DNA of 42,737 bases from a virus: positions 1-42,737 of IMG/VR virus record IMGVR_UViG_3300034082_002367; one strand, 5' to 3'. This document shows positions 30,515 through 38,368 of the stretch, piece after piece. A program made the translations under genes and the position numbers. A model generated the notes under the pieces. That model was not told the DNA's origin. It did no database searches and saw nothing but the letters and a program-made list of their open reading frames with translations. Numbering within the stretch: the stretch's first letter is position 1; the number at the start of each line of letters is the position of its first letter.

Positions 30515-31258
30515 ATGCCAGAAATATTCAAAGTTGGAGGATGCGTAAGAGATGAAATCATTGGAATAGAGTCTAAGGATATTGATTTCACATTTGTCCT
30601 AGATAACCTGGATCGAACAGTAGAGGAAGGATTTGAAATAATGACCCAGTGGCTAGAACACAAAGAATTTACTATATTTCTTTCTACCCCAGAAATGTTT
30701 ACTATCAGAGCCAAATTTCCCAAGGGAGATCTTAACGAAGGAATGGTAGCTGACTTCGTCCTTGCTAGAAAAGAGGTAGGATACAAGGAAGGAACCCGAC
30801 AACCCATCCTTGAGCTAGGAACTCTTGAAGATGATCTAATCAGAAGGGATTTTACCCTTAATGCAATGGCAGTTGACTACGATGGTAATCTAATAGATTT
30901 ATTCGGGGGTAAGGAAGATTTGGAAAAAGGTATACTAAGAACACCTTTGGATGCTCACATCACTATGATGGATGATCCTTTGAGAATTCTAAGAGCTTTA
31001 AGATTTAGTATTACAAAAGGATTCACAATAGACGATTCAATCTGGATAGCTATACACAGAAAACGTAATCCACAAATCCTAGAAAAATTAGAAAAGGTGG
31101 TTTCTGCCGAAAGAATTAGAGAAGAGGTTTTCAAAATGATGAACGCTGATACTGTTAAAGCATTGGAGTTGTTCAGAGAAGTTGAAAATACCCTACCAGG
31201 ATTTACCGCCTTGGTATTCGGTAGAGGACTCTGGCTAAAACCTACATTTGAACAGTAA
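30515..31258 (+). CDS. tRNA nucleotidyltransferase (CCA-adding/poly(A) polymerase-type), catalytic half
   Basis: 247 residues. KVGGCVRDE with KDIDF near residue 20 gives the G-G-x-x-R-D and D-x-D catalytic pattern of class II enzymes; DDLIRRDFTLNAMA (about 105-118) and DPLRILRALRF (about 150-160) are the ribose/template motifs. The protein stops after the neck helices; the body and tail domains of the full bacterial enzyme (about 400 residues) are missing. In phages this form may add or repair CCA ends on host or phage tRNAs cut during defence. It stands near the RNA ligase and kinase-phosphatase pair. Confidence 0.88.
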   Translation: MPEIFKVGGCVRDEIIGIESKDIDFTFVLDNLDRTVEEGFEIMTQWLEHKEFTIFLSTPEMFTIRAKFPKGDLNEGMVADFVLARKEVGYKEGTRQPILELGTLEDDLIRRDFTLNAMAVDYDGNLIDLFGGKEDLEKGILRTPLDAHITMMDDPLRILRALRFSITKGFTIDDSIWIAIHRKRNPQILEKLEKVVSAERIREEVFKMMNADTVKALELFREVENTLPGFTALVFGRGLWLKPTFEQ

Positions 31259-31275
31259 ACAGTAAATAGTAAGAT

Positions 31276-31869
31276 ATGAAAATAGTTTTTGCGGACTCAT
31301 TCTTTAAATCCCTAAAGAAGACGATCAACAGACAGAAATGGTACTGGAAGATCTGGGATTTTTTCCGGTATGATCTCTCCCATGGAATCAGAAACATCAT
31401 CTTCTTCTTTCCTGTCGTTTGGAGATTTCGCTCTTGGGATTCTAATTTTCAATTAAAAATCTTTAAAAGATCTCTTGAACCTCTTCGAGACAGTCTTGAA
31501 TCTGGCAGAGAGGTTGACGTCACACGTAAAAAGAAAGTTGCAGCTATCTCCAGGGCGATTGAGATCTTAAACAACATCACTGAAGATACTTACATCGAAC
31601 TTGCTGAAAAGGAGCTGGGATACGAAGTAAATTTAACCTATTCTTTTAATGATGAGCCTGAAGAAGTGGCGGCCTTAAATTCTAAACTCTTCAAACGAGC
31701 AAGTGAGATCGAAGAAAAAGAATGGAATGAGATGTGGAAGATTTTTGAAGGTCAGAAGCATTCCCAATTTGAAATGTTTAAGGACAAGGCTAAATCTGAA
31801 GGAGTCAGTCCAGAAGATGCCTGGTATAAATGGTTTAATGGCTCAGATATAAGAGGATGGTGGAATTAA
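31276..31869 (+). CDS. Conserved phage protein of unknown function
   Basis: 197 residues. The opening MKIVFADSFFKSLKK, the FFRYDLSHGIRNIIFFFPVVWRFR segment and the helix around RAIEILNNITEDTYIELAE recall a protein family common in large T4-related phages, without assigned function. The N-terminal third is aromatic and basic and may be membrane-associated; the rest is charged helix. Preceded by a short CAGTAAACAGTAAATAGTAAG direct-repeat string. Confidence 0.65.
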   Translation: MKIVFADSFFKSLKKTINRQKWYWKIWDFFRYDLSHGIRNIIFFFPVVWRFRSWDSNFQLKIFKRSLEPLRDSLESGREVDVTRKKKVAAISRAIEILNNITEDTYIELAEKELGYEVNLTYSFNDEPEEVAALNSKLFKRASEIEEKEWNEMWKIFEGQKHSQFEMFKDKAKSEGVSPEDAWYKWFNGSDIRGWWN

Positions 31870-31880
31870 TTTTTAAATAC

Positions 31881-32003
31881 ATGAAGAACAAAAAGAAAAA
31901 AGTTATTCCCCCTCCGCCAATTACAATAGGTCCGTTTAGTCCTAGAATTGGAAAATTATTTCAAGAACAAATTAATAAAGAAAAAAATGGAAAATCAAAA
32001 TAG
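31881..32003 (+). CDS. Small basic proline-rich peptide (40 residues)
   Basis: A 40-residue frame starting 11 bases after the previous stop. MKNKKKKVIPPPPITIGPFSPRIGK shows a Lys-rich start and a Pro run, then a charged helix. The end overlaps the RNA ligase start by 17 bases. Credible because it fills the gap in normal spacing, but it is short and has no recognised relative. Confidence 0.45.
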   Translation: MKNKKKKVIPPPPITIGPFSPRIGKLFQEQINKEKNGKSK

Positions 32004-33123
32004 TGTATGTTACGTTGGAATCGTAACTGAAGTAAAAACAATTGAAGGTGCTGACAATATAGAATTAGTAACTGTTGGCGGTTGGAATGCTATAACTAAA
32101 AAAAGTGAATATAAAGTTGATGATAGCGTTATCGTTGCGACTACCGATGCGGTAATACCACAAAAATTATCCGATGATTTAGGTGTAACTAATTACCTTC
32201 GTAAAGGACAAAGAGTTAGAACAGTAAAACTTCGTGGTGTTTATAGTGAGTGTTTAATTATTCCAATGACTTCCTTGTCGGGTAAAGGTGCTAAAAACAT
32301 TCCGGGTACTGATTTAATGCAAACACTGGGTATAACTAAATATGAGCCACCAGTTAAAACCGTTCAGTTGAGTGCAGGTGGACGCAAAATAAAGTACCAT
32401 CAAAATCCAAACTTTGGGGTATACTACAAGTTCCCTAACTTGAAAAACGTAACAGGGATGTTTACAGAGGATGATATAGTTCAAATTACTCGTAAATTAC
32501 ACGGTACCAATGCTCGTTATGGGTTTGTAAAGAAACGTAAATTGTCTTTCATGGATCGAGTAAAAAAATTCTTCCGTGTAGCAGATGAATTGGTTGATTA
32601 TGAATATGTTTATGGTTCACACAACGTTGAAAAAGGCAGTGATTCACAAGGTTTCTATGATACAGATGTTTGGAGAACCGTAGCTGAAAAATATGATATT
32701 AAATCAAAGTTAAAGGAATTTGCGCTGACCTTACATAAAGAAAAAAGATTGGGCGCAGGAGCTGTATTATATGGAGAAATCTACGGAGCAGGTATTCAAA
32801 AGAACTATGATTATGGATTAAAAGATATTGAATTTGCTGGATTTGATTTGGTAATCGACGGGAGTTACGAAGGGACTATTTATACGGAATGGGTGTTTGG
32901 TATAATAATAAAGTTACCACACGTTCCTATTTTATATGTAGGTCCATGGTCTCAAACGATTCAAGACCAGTTCGTATTTAACAATTTCATTGAAGGGACT
33001 AAAGTGCCTCATGAAGGCATCGTAATCAAACATGTAAGCGGTGAACGTAAAAAGGTCGCCAAGGTAATCAATCCCGACTACCTCATTTATGGAGAAAAAC
33101 ATAACGTGGGAGACTCTCATTAA
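31987..33123 (+). CDS. RNA ligase, Rnl5 (DraRnl)-like
   Basis: 378 residues from the ATG at 31987 (31948 extends into the small gene upstream). The N-terminal 120 residues are an OB-like domain, as in Deinococcus RNA ligase. The nucleotidyltransferase core has motif I TRKLHGTNAR, with Lys170 as adenylation site, motif IIIa in EYVYGSHNVE, motif IV HEGIVIKH, and motif V KVAKVINPDY. Such enzymes seal nicked RNA with a 3'-OH. Probable partner of the kinase, phosphatase and CCA-type genes upstream. Its codon use and almost complete lack of GATC (one in 1137 bases) mark it as foreign to its neighbours. Confidence 0.9.
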   Translation: MENQNSVCYVGIVTEVKTIEGADNIELVTVGGWNAITKKSEYKVDDSVIVATTDAVIPQKLSDDLGVTNYLRKGQRVRTVKLRGVYSECLIIPMTSLSGKGAKNIPGTDLMQTLGITKYEPPVKTVQLSAGGRKIKYHQNPNFGVYYKFPNLKNVTGMFTEDDIVQITRKLHGTNARYGFVKKRKLSFMDRVKKFFRVADELVDYEYVYGSHNVEKGSDSQGFYDTDVWRTVAEKYDIKSKLKEFALTLHKEKRLGAGAVLYGEIYGAGIQKNYDYGLKDIEFAGFDLVIDGSYEGTIYTEWVFGIIIKLPHVPILYVGPWSQTIQDQFVFNNFIEGTKVPHEGIVIKHVSGERKKVAKVINPDYLIYGEKHNVGDSH

Positions 33124-33153
33124 AAACCTGCAAAAATATAGTATTATTATCTT

Positions 33154-33759
33154 ATGATAGATAACTTAGAACTTATTAAGCCTCTTTTAAACTTTTCTAG
33201 CGACGGTGATTTTTACATGCTCTATGTTTTTAAACGTAAGAAGGACCAGCCAGAAGGAGAACGTGACAATCATCAATCAGTTCGTACGATCAAGACCTAT
33301 TGTATCGAATCAGTTGAACACTTGGAAAAGAGATATGAGGAGATCAAACAGCTTTGTGAAATGTTTGGGGCCCGGGCCTACCTTCACATACAGAAGCAGA
33401 ATCATCGAGACGTTTCTCTTCACATGATGTCAGCACTTGCGAAAAGAATTCAAGACGGAAACATGAAGCAGCAGGGTCTCTTTGATTCAGTTGTTGGACA
33501 GATCAAAGTTTACGAAAAACGTTGGATCATTGATATCGATATAAAGGATATAGAATATGTTAACGGTGTAGTAGCCAAATTCATTAATGGCCTTCGACCT
33601 GCCGGTCCAAAATGTGAAGCACTTATTCCTACTAAGAACGGATATCATCTCATTACCGGAAGATTTGATGTCATTGAATTTAAAAAACAATTTCCGGAAA
33701 TCGACATACAGAAGAAAAATCCTACCCTATTGTATTACCCAAATAGTTTAGAACCATGA
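33154..33759 (+). CDS. Unknown protein, possible primase-like (AEP) fold
   Basis: 201 residues. The second half has KRWIIDIDIKD, then PTKNGYHLITGRFD and IQKKNPTLLYYP; an Asp-x-Asp strand followed by T-x-x-G-x-H is reminiscent of archaeo-eukaryotic primase cores found in phages. The first half has a helix and a Lys/Arg-rich strand. This is a pattern impression only. It overlaps the metallophosphoesterase by ATGA and follows GTATTAT six bases before the start. Confidence 0.5.
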   Translation: MIDNLELIKPLLNFSSDGDFYMLYVFKRKKDQPEGERDNHQSVRTIKTYCIESVEHLEKRYEEIKQLCEMFGARAYLHIQKQNHRDVSLHMMSALAKRIQDGNMKQQGLFDSVVGQIKVYEKRWIIDIDIKDIEYVNGVVAKFINGLRPAGPKCEALIPTKNGYHLITGRFDVIEFKKQFPEIDIQKKNPTLLYYPNSLEP

Positions 33760-34415
33760 AAATAGTATTAGAAAAAGGACAAAGATTATTTTTTACGAGT
33801 GATACTCATTATTCTCATGCCAATATCTGTTCAGCAACTACTGAATGGAAAGGAGCTGATAACCTGACTCGTAAATTCAATTCTCTCGATCACATGAATC
33901 GAACCTTGGTTGACAACATTAATAAAAAAGTAGGACCCGACGATATTCTAGTTCACTTAGGAGACTGGAGCTTTGGAGGATTTGAAAAGATCGCAGAGTT
34001 TAGGAATCAGATCCTATGTAAGAACATACATCTTACTTACGGTAACCACGACCATCACATTCGTCGAGACCGAGATGACATACAGGAGATCTTTACTACA
34101 ACTCAAGACTATCTCTTTTTAGAGGTTCGTCGACCTTCAATTGAAGGCAAAGGCCGAGTTGAGAAATACTCCTTTGCTTGCATGCATTATCCAATTGCGA
34201 GCTGGGATGGAATGAACGACGGAGTGATCCATCTACATGGACACGTGCATCTGCCTCCAAATTTAAGAATCGCTGAAGGTAAAGCGATGGATGTAGGAGT
34301 AGATGGTAACGGATTGAAACCGATTTCTATGGATCAGATCTTGGAAATCATGCGACCTCGTCCTCATTTAAAGTTGACCTTGCCTAAAGATCACCATGAA
34401 AAAAGATTAATATGA
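33756..34415 (+). CDS. Metallophosphoesterase
   Basis: 219 residues. FFTSDTHYSH (D-x-H) near residue 13, HLGDWSFGG (G-D) near 67, LTYGNHDHHI (G-N-H-D) near 93 and HLHGHVHLPP (G-H-x-H) near 159 give a complete two-metal site. This longer-loop type is common in phages and resembles 2',3'-cyclic or bis-nucleotide phosphodiesterases. Coupled by ATGA on both sides, it belongs to the 33154-35008 transcript. Dissimilar from the enzyme at 13068. Confidence 0.88.
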   Translation: MKIVLEKGQRLFFTSDTHYSHANICSATTEWKGADNLTRKFNSLDHMNRTLVDNINKKVGPDDILVHLGDWSFGGFEKIAEFRNQILCKNIHLTYGNHDHHIRRDRDDIQEIFTTTQDYLFLEVRRPSIEGKGRVEKYSFACMHYPIASWDGMNDGVIHLHGHVHLPPNLRIAEGKAMDVGVDGNGLKPISMDQILEIMRPRPHLKLTLPKDHHEKRLI

Positions 34416-35008
34416 ATACTTTACACTTAACTAATGAACAGCTGTGGCTAGTAGAACGAGCCCTTGATTTTTACTCCCGTATAGGTATTGGTCAATTTGG
34501 AGAAATCAAAGACCATCCTACATTCGAACGACATTTAGAAGATTATTGTCGTCCTAAACGAGATCCTCAAGTCGGAGACCGTACACCTCAAGGAGAAATA
34601 CTTGAAATCAAAAACGGAAAGGCGCTAATCGACGGTTCAGTTGATAAGAAAACCGGCTATTGGTGCAAGAAACAAGAATGGAAAAAACTAAAAGATGTCA
34701 AACTATCTACCGACTATAGTAGATATCATCGAATTAGAGATAACGTTGATCAGTGTTTAATTCAACCAAGAAACATGTTGATTACCGACACTACTATGAA
34801 TCAACATGGTTCATGGGGTATTCATCACTCTTCGGTTGATGACACCTGTAGACAGGCATTTGATATTGTTCAAGTAATCCGACACGAGCGTTGGAAACTT
34901 GACCCTAATCGAAGCCATTCAACTGTTGATTCTCATATTCACTTTTCTCATCGTAAGGACGGATCTTCTGATCAGATTAAATGCGAACTTAACACTGAAT
35001 CTAAATGA
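34412..35008 (+). CDS. Conserved phage-type protein of unknown function
   Basis: 198 residues, ATGA overlap on both sides. The opening LHLTNEQLWLVERALDFYSRIGIGQFGEI is a recognisable opening of a protein found in several large phages. The rest is charged with several His. No catalytic site identified. Confidence 0.6.
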   Translation: MNTLHLTNEQLWLVERALDFYSRIGIGQFGEIKDHPTFERHLEDYCRPKRDPQVGDRTPQGEILEIKNGKALIDGSVDKKTGYWCKKQEWKKLKDVKLSTDYSRYHRIRDNVDQCLIQPRNMLITDTTMNQHGSWGIHHSSVDDTCRQAFDIVQVIRHERWKLDPNRSHSTVDSHIHFSHRKDGSSDQIKCELNTESK

Positions 35009-35262
35009 AAAGGGCGGCTCTGATCCTAGCTCTAGGGCTAACCTCTTGTTCTAAATGGACAACAGTAATGTTAGTGTCTGAGGAGACGAAAGAATTGGAT
35101 CCAATTCATGTTCACTTGTACCATCATCAAGATCGAGAATGGTCCTGTTTAAATCTTCCGGATACCTCGATTCAGGTTCCAGATACTCTGATTATTAGAT
35201 ATCGAAAAACACTATTTGGCAAAACTCAAATACAAATAAAAAATGAAAACAGACAAGATTAA
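35005..35262 (+). CDS. Small lipoprotein
   Basis: 85 residues. A Lys-Arg start, an Ala/Leu hydrophobic core and lipobox GLTSC with Cys15 identify a lipoprotein. The mature part is a small domain (HVHLYHHQDREW, ending in beta-strands and a polar tail). Coupled by ATGA to the upstream gene and overlapping the next by 20 bases. Function unknown. Confidence 0.75.
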   Translation: MKRAALILALGLTSCSKWTTVMLVSEETKELDPIHVHLYHHQDREWSCLNLPDTSIQVPDTLIIRYRKTLFGKTQIQIKNENRQD

Positions 35263-35461
35263 AAAATCCAAACTAACCAAGGAGGAATATTTTGCATCTC
35301 TTGCAATGCCTGTAATGCTAAAGTATGCCCTAGAAAATGGGATTGGTAACATTTTTGAAACCGTAGCTATTGACTCCATGAACATGGCAAAAGCCATGAT
35401 CCAAAGATCTGAATTGAATAAAAAATCTGAAGATGAGAAAAATATTTTACCACTTAATTAG
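35243..35461 (+). CDS. Small helical protein
   Basis: 72 residues. Helical throughout (YFASLAMPVMLKYALENGIGN...), with a basic start. Overlaps both neighbours. Similar short proteins appear in other large phages without known function. Confidence 0.5.
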   Translation: MKTDKIKKSKLTKEEYFASLAMPVMLKYALENGIGNIFETVAIDSMNMAKAMIQRSELNKKSEDEKNILPLN

Positions 35462-35561
35462 ATCAGCATCCGTTCTTCTTATTATCATTCCTCTGTTATT
35501 GTCTATACCGGGATTGATACTATTTATGGTGTCTGAATTGTTAGATGATCCTGAATTTTAA
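35433..35561 (+). CDS. Small membrane peptide (42 residues)
   Basis: A 42-residue frame overlapping the previous gene by 29 bases. A basic start (RKIFYHLIR) is followed by one strong transmembrane stretch (VLLIIIPLLLSIPGLILF) and an acidic end. Fits a single-pass inner-membrane peptide. The hydrophobic run in frame and position between genes support it. Confidence 0.5.
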   Translation: MRKIFYHLIRSASVLLIIIPLLLSIPGLILFMVSELLDDPEF

Positions 35562-35573
35562 AATTAAAAAGCC

Positions 35574-35762
35574 ATGTCACAATATCAAGAATATTTAGAA
35601 TATTGTAAAACAATAGAGGAACCTGATTATCGGTTCCTAGTCGATGATCCTAATCAAAACTGTGTTAGATGCTTGACTGAAGAAGAATTTAAGAATCAGA
35701 TATCGAAATCGAATCCAGGTTCAGATTCTGATTGGTTAAATATATTATCAAGTCTGTTCTGA
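35574..35762 (+). CDS. Small acidic protein
   Basis: 62 residues with two Cys and many Glu/Asp (YLEYCKTIEEPDYRFL). The last 67 bases overlap the convergent gene on the other strand, unusual in this compact but mostly overlap-free convergent layout. No family recognised. Confidence 0.45.
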   Translation: MSQYQEYLEYCKTIEEPDYRFLVDDPNQNCVRCLTEEEFKNQISKSNPGSDSDWLNILSSLF

Positions 35763-35977
35763 ATCCGGTCCTTTAAGTCCTTTATCTCGATGTCGGTCGC
35801 ATTGATCGCATTGAAACATTCAAATCTAACATTAGATATCTGGGATTCAACTAGAGTAATCACGTGGTAGTCACCCGTTAATTCCCCTTTAAGATTTACA
35901 AGCTGGGCCTGATATTTTTCAGGTGAACTTGAATACGCCTTCTCAGGTATTCGGATTATAAAAATAGGTTTGCTCAT
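35696..35977 (-). CDS. Small protein of unknown function
   Basis: 93 residues. MSKPIFIIRIPEKAY suggests a first beta-strand; DYHVITLVES suggests another. Coupled by ATGA to the upstream gene, with a convergent overlap of 67 bases against the plus-strand gene; the last residues (QSESEPGFDFDI) may be non-essential. Confidence 0.5.
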   Translation of the reverse strand: MSKPIFIIRIPEKAYSSSPEKYQAQLVNLKGELTGDYHVITLVESQISNVRFECFNAINATDIEIKDLKDRIQNRLDNIFNQSESEPGFDFDI

Positions 35978-36327
35978 TCGTCAATAAGTTTTTTTACGTC
36001 TAAATATTTATCTAGATCCTTCATTCGGTTTTGTAGTTGATGCACGTATTCCAAATCCAGATCATCTCCTTCAATCTGGTACACATCATCAACTGATCTA
36101 ATTAATCTAATATCTTTTAATTTAAAATGATTCTCGGATTGCCGAGTGAACCCTAGATCTAATAGGATGTCTTGATCTAGAGGTATAGGTTCCAGATATT
36201 CTACTCGATGTACAGATAGAACATGATTGACCATCACTTGGATCTGATTGGGAATCTTTTCGACCTCTACCCAGTTTCCATGAGGATCCTGAACCAGATT
36301 TCCAGGCTTTAATTCTGATGTTTTCAT
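35974..36327 (-). CDS. Small protein of the Bacteroidota-phage YVHQLQN type
   Basis: 117 residues. The opening MKTSELKPGNLVQD resembles ELRIGNYVxD, and IPLDQDILLDLGF plus LEYVHQLQN near the end match a protein common in Bacteroidota phages and prophages (IPLTEE..LLKFGF, YVHQLQN). Its function there is unknown. It helps place the host. ATGA overlap on both sides. Confidence 0.75.
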   Translation of the reverse strand: MKTSELKPGNLVQDPHGNWVEVEKIPNQIQVMVNHVLSVHRVEYLEPIPLDQDILLDLGFTRQSENHFKLKDIRLIRSVDDVYQIEGDDLDLEYVHQLQNRMKDLDKYLDVKKLIDE

Positions 36328-36632
36328 GTCTCCTTAAACATTTCCTCCAACTCCTCTTTGGATTCAAAACTGTAGTCTCCAGCCAGCATTCTAGAATAGG
36401 CACAGTATTCAGGCCAACAGTCACAAATGATGCATTCACCGTTATGGTCGAATCTACATGGAGCCGATAATTTTTTAAATTGAACTGATTCGCCTAAAGA
36501 ACTGACCATCTGATTAAGCTCGTCCTGAATTTTAGGATCATTGATCAATTTAGCATCTTCCCATGCTTCACGCCAGTCTCCCCATTTAATCCATAAACGA
36601 AAGAAATCCCAGATCCTCTTCAGTCTTCTCAT
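36324..36632 (-). CDS. Small protein with Cys cluster
   Basis: 102 residues. Basic aromatic start (RRLKRIWDFFRLWIKW), then a cluster CRFDHNGECIICDCWPEYC with five Cys and one His that may bind metal or an Fe-S cluster. ATGA overlap with the next gene. GTATAAT sits five bases before its ATG, a leaderless-type promoter. Confidence 0.55.
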   Translation of the reverse strand: MRRLKRIWDFFRLWIKWGDWREAWEDAKLINDPKIQDELNQMVSSLGESVQFKKLSAPCRFDHNGECIICDCWPEYCAYSRMLAGDYSFESKEELEEMFKET

Positions 36633-36637
36633 ATTTT

Positions 36638-36644
36638 ATTATAC
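36638..36644 (-). promoter_or_regulatory. Early-type promoter GTATAAT, leaderless spacing
   Basis: GTATAAT on the minus strand, five bases before the ATG at 36632, the same arrangement as at 4306 and 20366. An ATAAATAA (36663-36670) lies further upstream inside the previous gene's end. Confidence 0.5.
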
Positions 36645-36666
36645 TGAGTTCTCTAAAAAGGTTTAT

Positions 36667-37068
36667 TTATTTTAGGCTTTCAGCTATTTTCTGCTTGAAT
36701 AGAGTAGTCGACCACCCATGATCTCGATTTAAATAATGAATTGGAATATTGAGATCATCCCCTGTAAAAGGCCTACCGATATAATCATCTCCTAAGAAAC
36801 GAACATCATAGTTGCCATGCTTAAGAAGTTCATACAGTTGAGCTTCAGTATCATAGGGTATCACACCATCAATATCCAGTGCAAATAGGATCTCCCGCCT
36901 CTCTTCTACTGAAAGTATCGGCTTGATCTTTTCAGGACGCTCAACGCTTGGATCGCCATGTAACAGAACTATGAAGTACTCGCAGTTCTCTCTGCATTCT
37001 TTAAACATCTTGATATATCCTGGATGGATCACATCAAAGTTTCCAGCTATTACTCCTGTCCTAATCAT
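36667..37068 (-). CDS. Cytidylyltransferase-like nucleotidyltransferase
   Basis: 133 residues, the size of glycerol-3-phosphate cytidylyltransferase. GVIAGNFDVIHPGYIKMF gives the opening motif, where the usual H-x-G-H is H-P-G-Y, so the second His is lost. KIKPILSVEERREIL and a late DHGWSTTLFKQKI replace the R-x-x-x-ISTS block. The fold is well supported; activity may be altered. Possible links are activation of an alcohol phosphate for surface or DNA modification. ATGA overlap with the upstream gene. Confidence 0.8.
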   Translation of the reverse strand: MIRTGVIAGNFDVIHPGYIKMFKECRENCEYFIVLLHGDPSVERPEKIKPILSVEERREILFALDIDGVIPYDTEAQLYELLKHGNYDVRFLGDDYIGRPFTGDDLNIPIHYLNRDHGWSTTLFKQKIAESLK

Positions 37069-37331
37069 AATCGATCTGCTATCTTTTTGATAAGAGCCTC
37101 TTCCTCATCGCTTAATCGATGATACGAATTCCAAATCTTGGTTAGATTGGTTCTTAATTCTCGCTCTCCCCAAGATTCGTCATTAGTTCGTGGAGTAGAG
37201 CCCCCAATGTCAAAGGAATCAGATTTTATAATCTCGTCTTCAATAAGCCATTCGGCCATTGTTGCCTTGTCTCTTTGATCCATTTCATCATAGATCTCAT
37301 CTAAATCTACATCAATTCTTATGTACGGCAT
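37065..37331 (-). CDS. Small acidic phage protein
   Basis: 88 residues. MPYIRIDVDLDEIYDEMDQRDKATMAEWLIEDE resembles a short phage protein with an IRI(D/E)VDLD start, of unknown function. Couples by ATGA to the cytidylyltransferase. Confidence 0.6.
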   Translation of the reverse strand: MPYIRIDVDLDEIYDEMDQRDKATMAEWLIEDEIIKSDSFDIGGSTPRTNDESWGERELRTNLTKIWNSYHRLSDEEEALIKKIADRL

Positions 37332-37337
37332 AATTTA

Positions 37338-37640
37338 TTATTTTTTTAATTTTTCGTATAATTCTTTTAATTTATCTCCGAAAACCATCATCACTAACTC
37401 CTCAGCCAGTAGGTGTCCGATCGGATTTAGCATATCTTCGCAATGCTGGTATCCTAAGAAAACATTCTCTTCAATACCTAATAGAGTCATTTTAGTTGAA
37501 ACCCCTAATTGACCAATCGGATAATGCTCTGATGGTTCTCCTCTTTTCATTTCTCCAATAAACTCTACTTCTAAACCTTCATTAACTCTTTTCATTAGGT
37601 CTACCGCAGATATAATTACAGGACTAATTTCTTTACTCAT
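37338..37640 (-). CDS. Small protein of unknown function
   Basis: 100 residues, acidic. Start overlaps the previous gene's end by eight bases at a repeated junction (see the junction repeat). It has a helical end (MVFGDKLKELYEKLKK). No family recognised. Confidence 0.5.
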   Translation of the reverse strand: MSKEISPVIISAVDLMKRVNEGLEVEFIGEMKRGEPSEHYPIGQLGVSTKMTLLGIEENVFLGYQHCEDMLNPIGHLLAEELVMMVFGDKLKELYEKLKK

Positions 37641-37995
37641 AATTTTCTATTGTTTCGTTGTTGTATGTTAGTGTGATTAGTTTGGTTGGGATGTTAAAGT
37701 TATCCATCTGTTTATTCATATTTTCATGTACCAACCTAAATTCGGGGTTTAATTTAAAATATAAGTTCTGTCTTTCTTCCAAACTCAACTCTCTTTCCTC
37801 AATCTTAACAAAAACACCCCAACCCCATTCTGATCGGTAAAATACTTCGTTATCTTCTAACTTATCAGTCCTCCACAAACTTTCGTTTGATGTTACTGTT
37901 TTTCCATAATATTTAATTTCTCTTTTTCCAGTTAAAGAAAACTCAATTTCTTCTCCGTGAATTGTTAATTTAATATTTTGTGGTAAGTTACTCAT
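37633..37995 (-). CDS. Paralogous small protein, copy A
   Basis: 120 residues from the ATG at 37995, which gives the eight-base junction overlap; an ATG at 38025 is less likely. The segment KIEERELSLEERQNLY and the end NIPTKLITLTYNNETIENYE recur in the next gene upstream, showing that they are paralogues or share modules. The first half is beta-rich. Function unknown. Confidence 0.6.
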   Translation of the reverse strand: MSNLPQNIKLTIHGEEIEFSLTGKREIKYYGKTVTSNESLWRTDKLEDNEVFYRSEWGWGVFVKIEERELSLEERQNLYFKLNPEFRLVHENMNKQMDNFNIPTKLITLTYNNETIENYE

Positions 37996-38368
37996 AATAA
38001 TATGTTTTTTCGTTATTATATTCAAGTGTTATTTTTTTAGTTGGAATGTTTCTTGTTTTTAGTTTAGATTCTAACCAATGATTATTTTCAACTTCTATGT
38101 CATTTGTATATTCTATTTCATAGATTCTTTTTCTTTCTTCCAAACTCAACTCTCTTTCCTCAATCTTTAATCCCCATGTTTCAGAGAACTCATTGTCAGT
38201 TTTACATTTGTTGATGAACTCTTCTTGTGATAATAATCTAGGGGTTGCATGGTAAATAGGTCCTTCTACAACTATAATGTCTTTATTGATTTCTAAATTA
38301 AGATTTAATCCTTTGGTTTTATCAATAAAATTCTCATACACCTCATCAATAATCTGTTCCTTATTCAT
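37988..38368 (-). CDS. Paralogous small protein, copy B
   Basis: 126 residues. The first 75 residues are unlike copy A, but KIEERELSLEERKRIY and NIPTKKITLEYNNEKTYYYE at the C-terminus match it closely. This points to module exchange: a shared C-terminal half on different N-terminal halves. Function unknown. The overlap with copy A is eight bases. Confidence 0.6.
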   Translation of the reverse strand: MNKEQIIDEVYENFIDKTKGLNLNLEINKDIIVVEGPIYHATPRLLSQEEFINKCKTDNEFSETWGLKIEERELSLEERKRIYEIEYTNDIEVENNHWLESKLKTRNIPTKKITLEYNNEKTYYYE

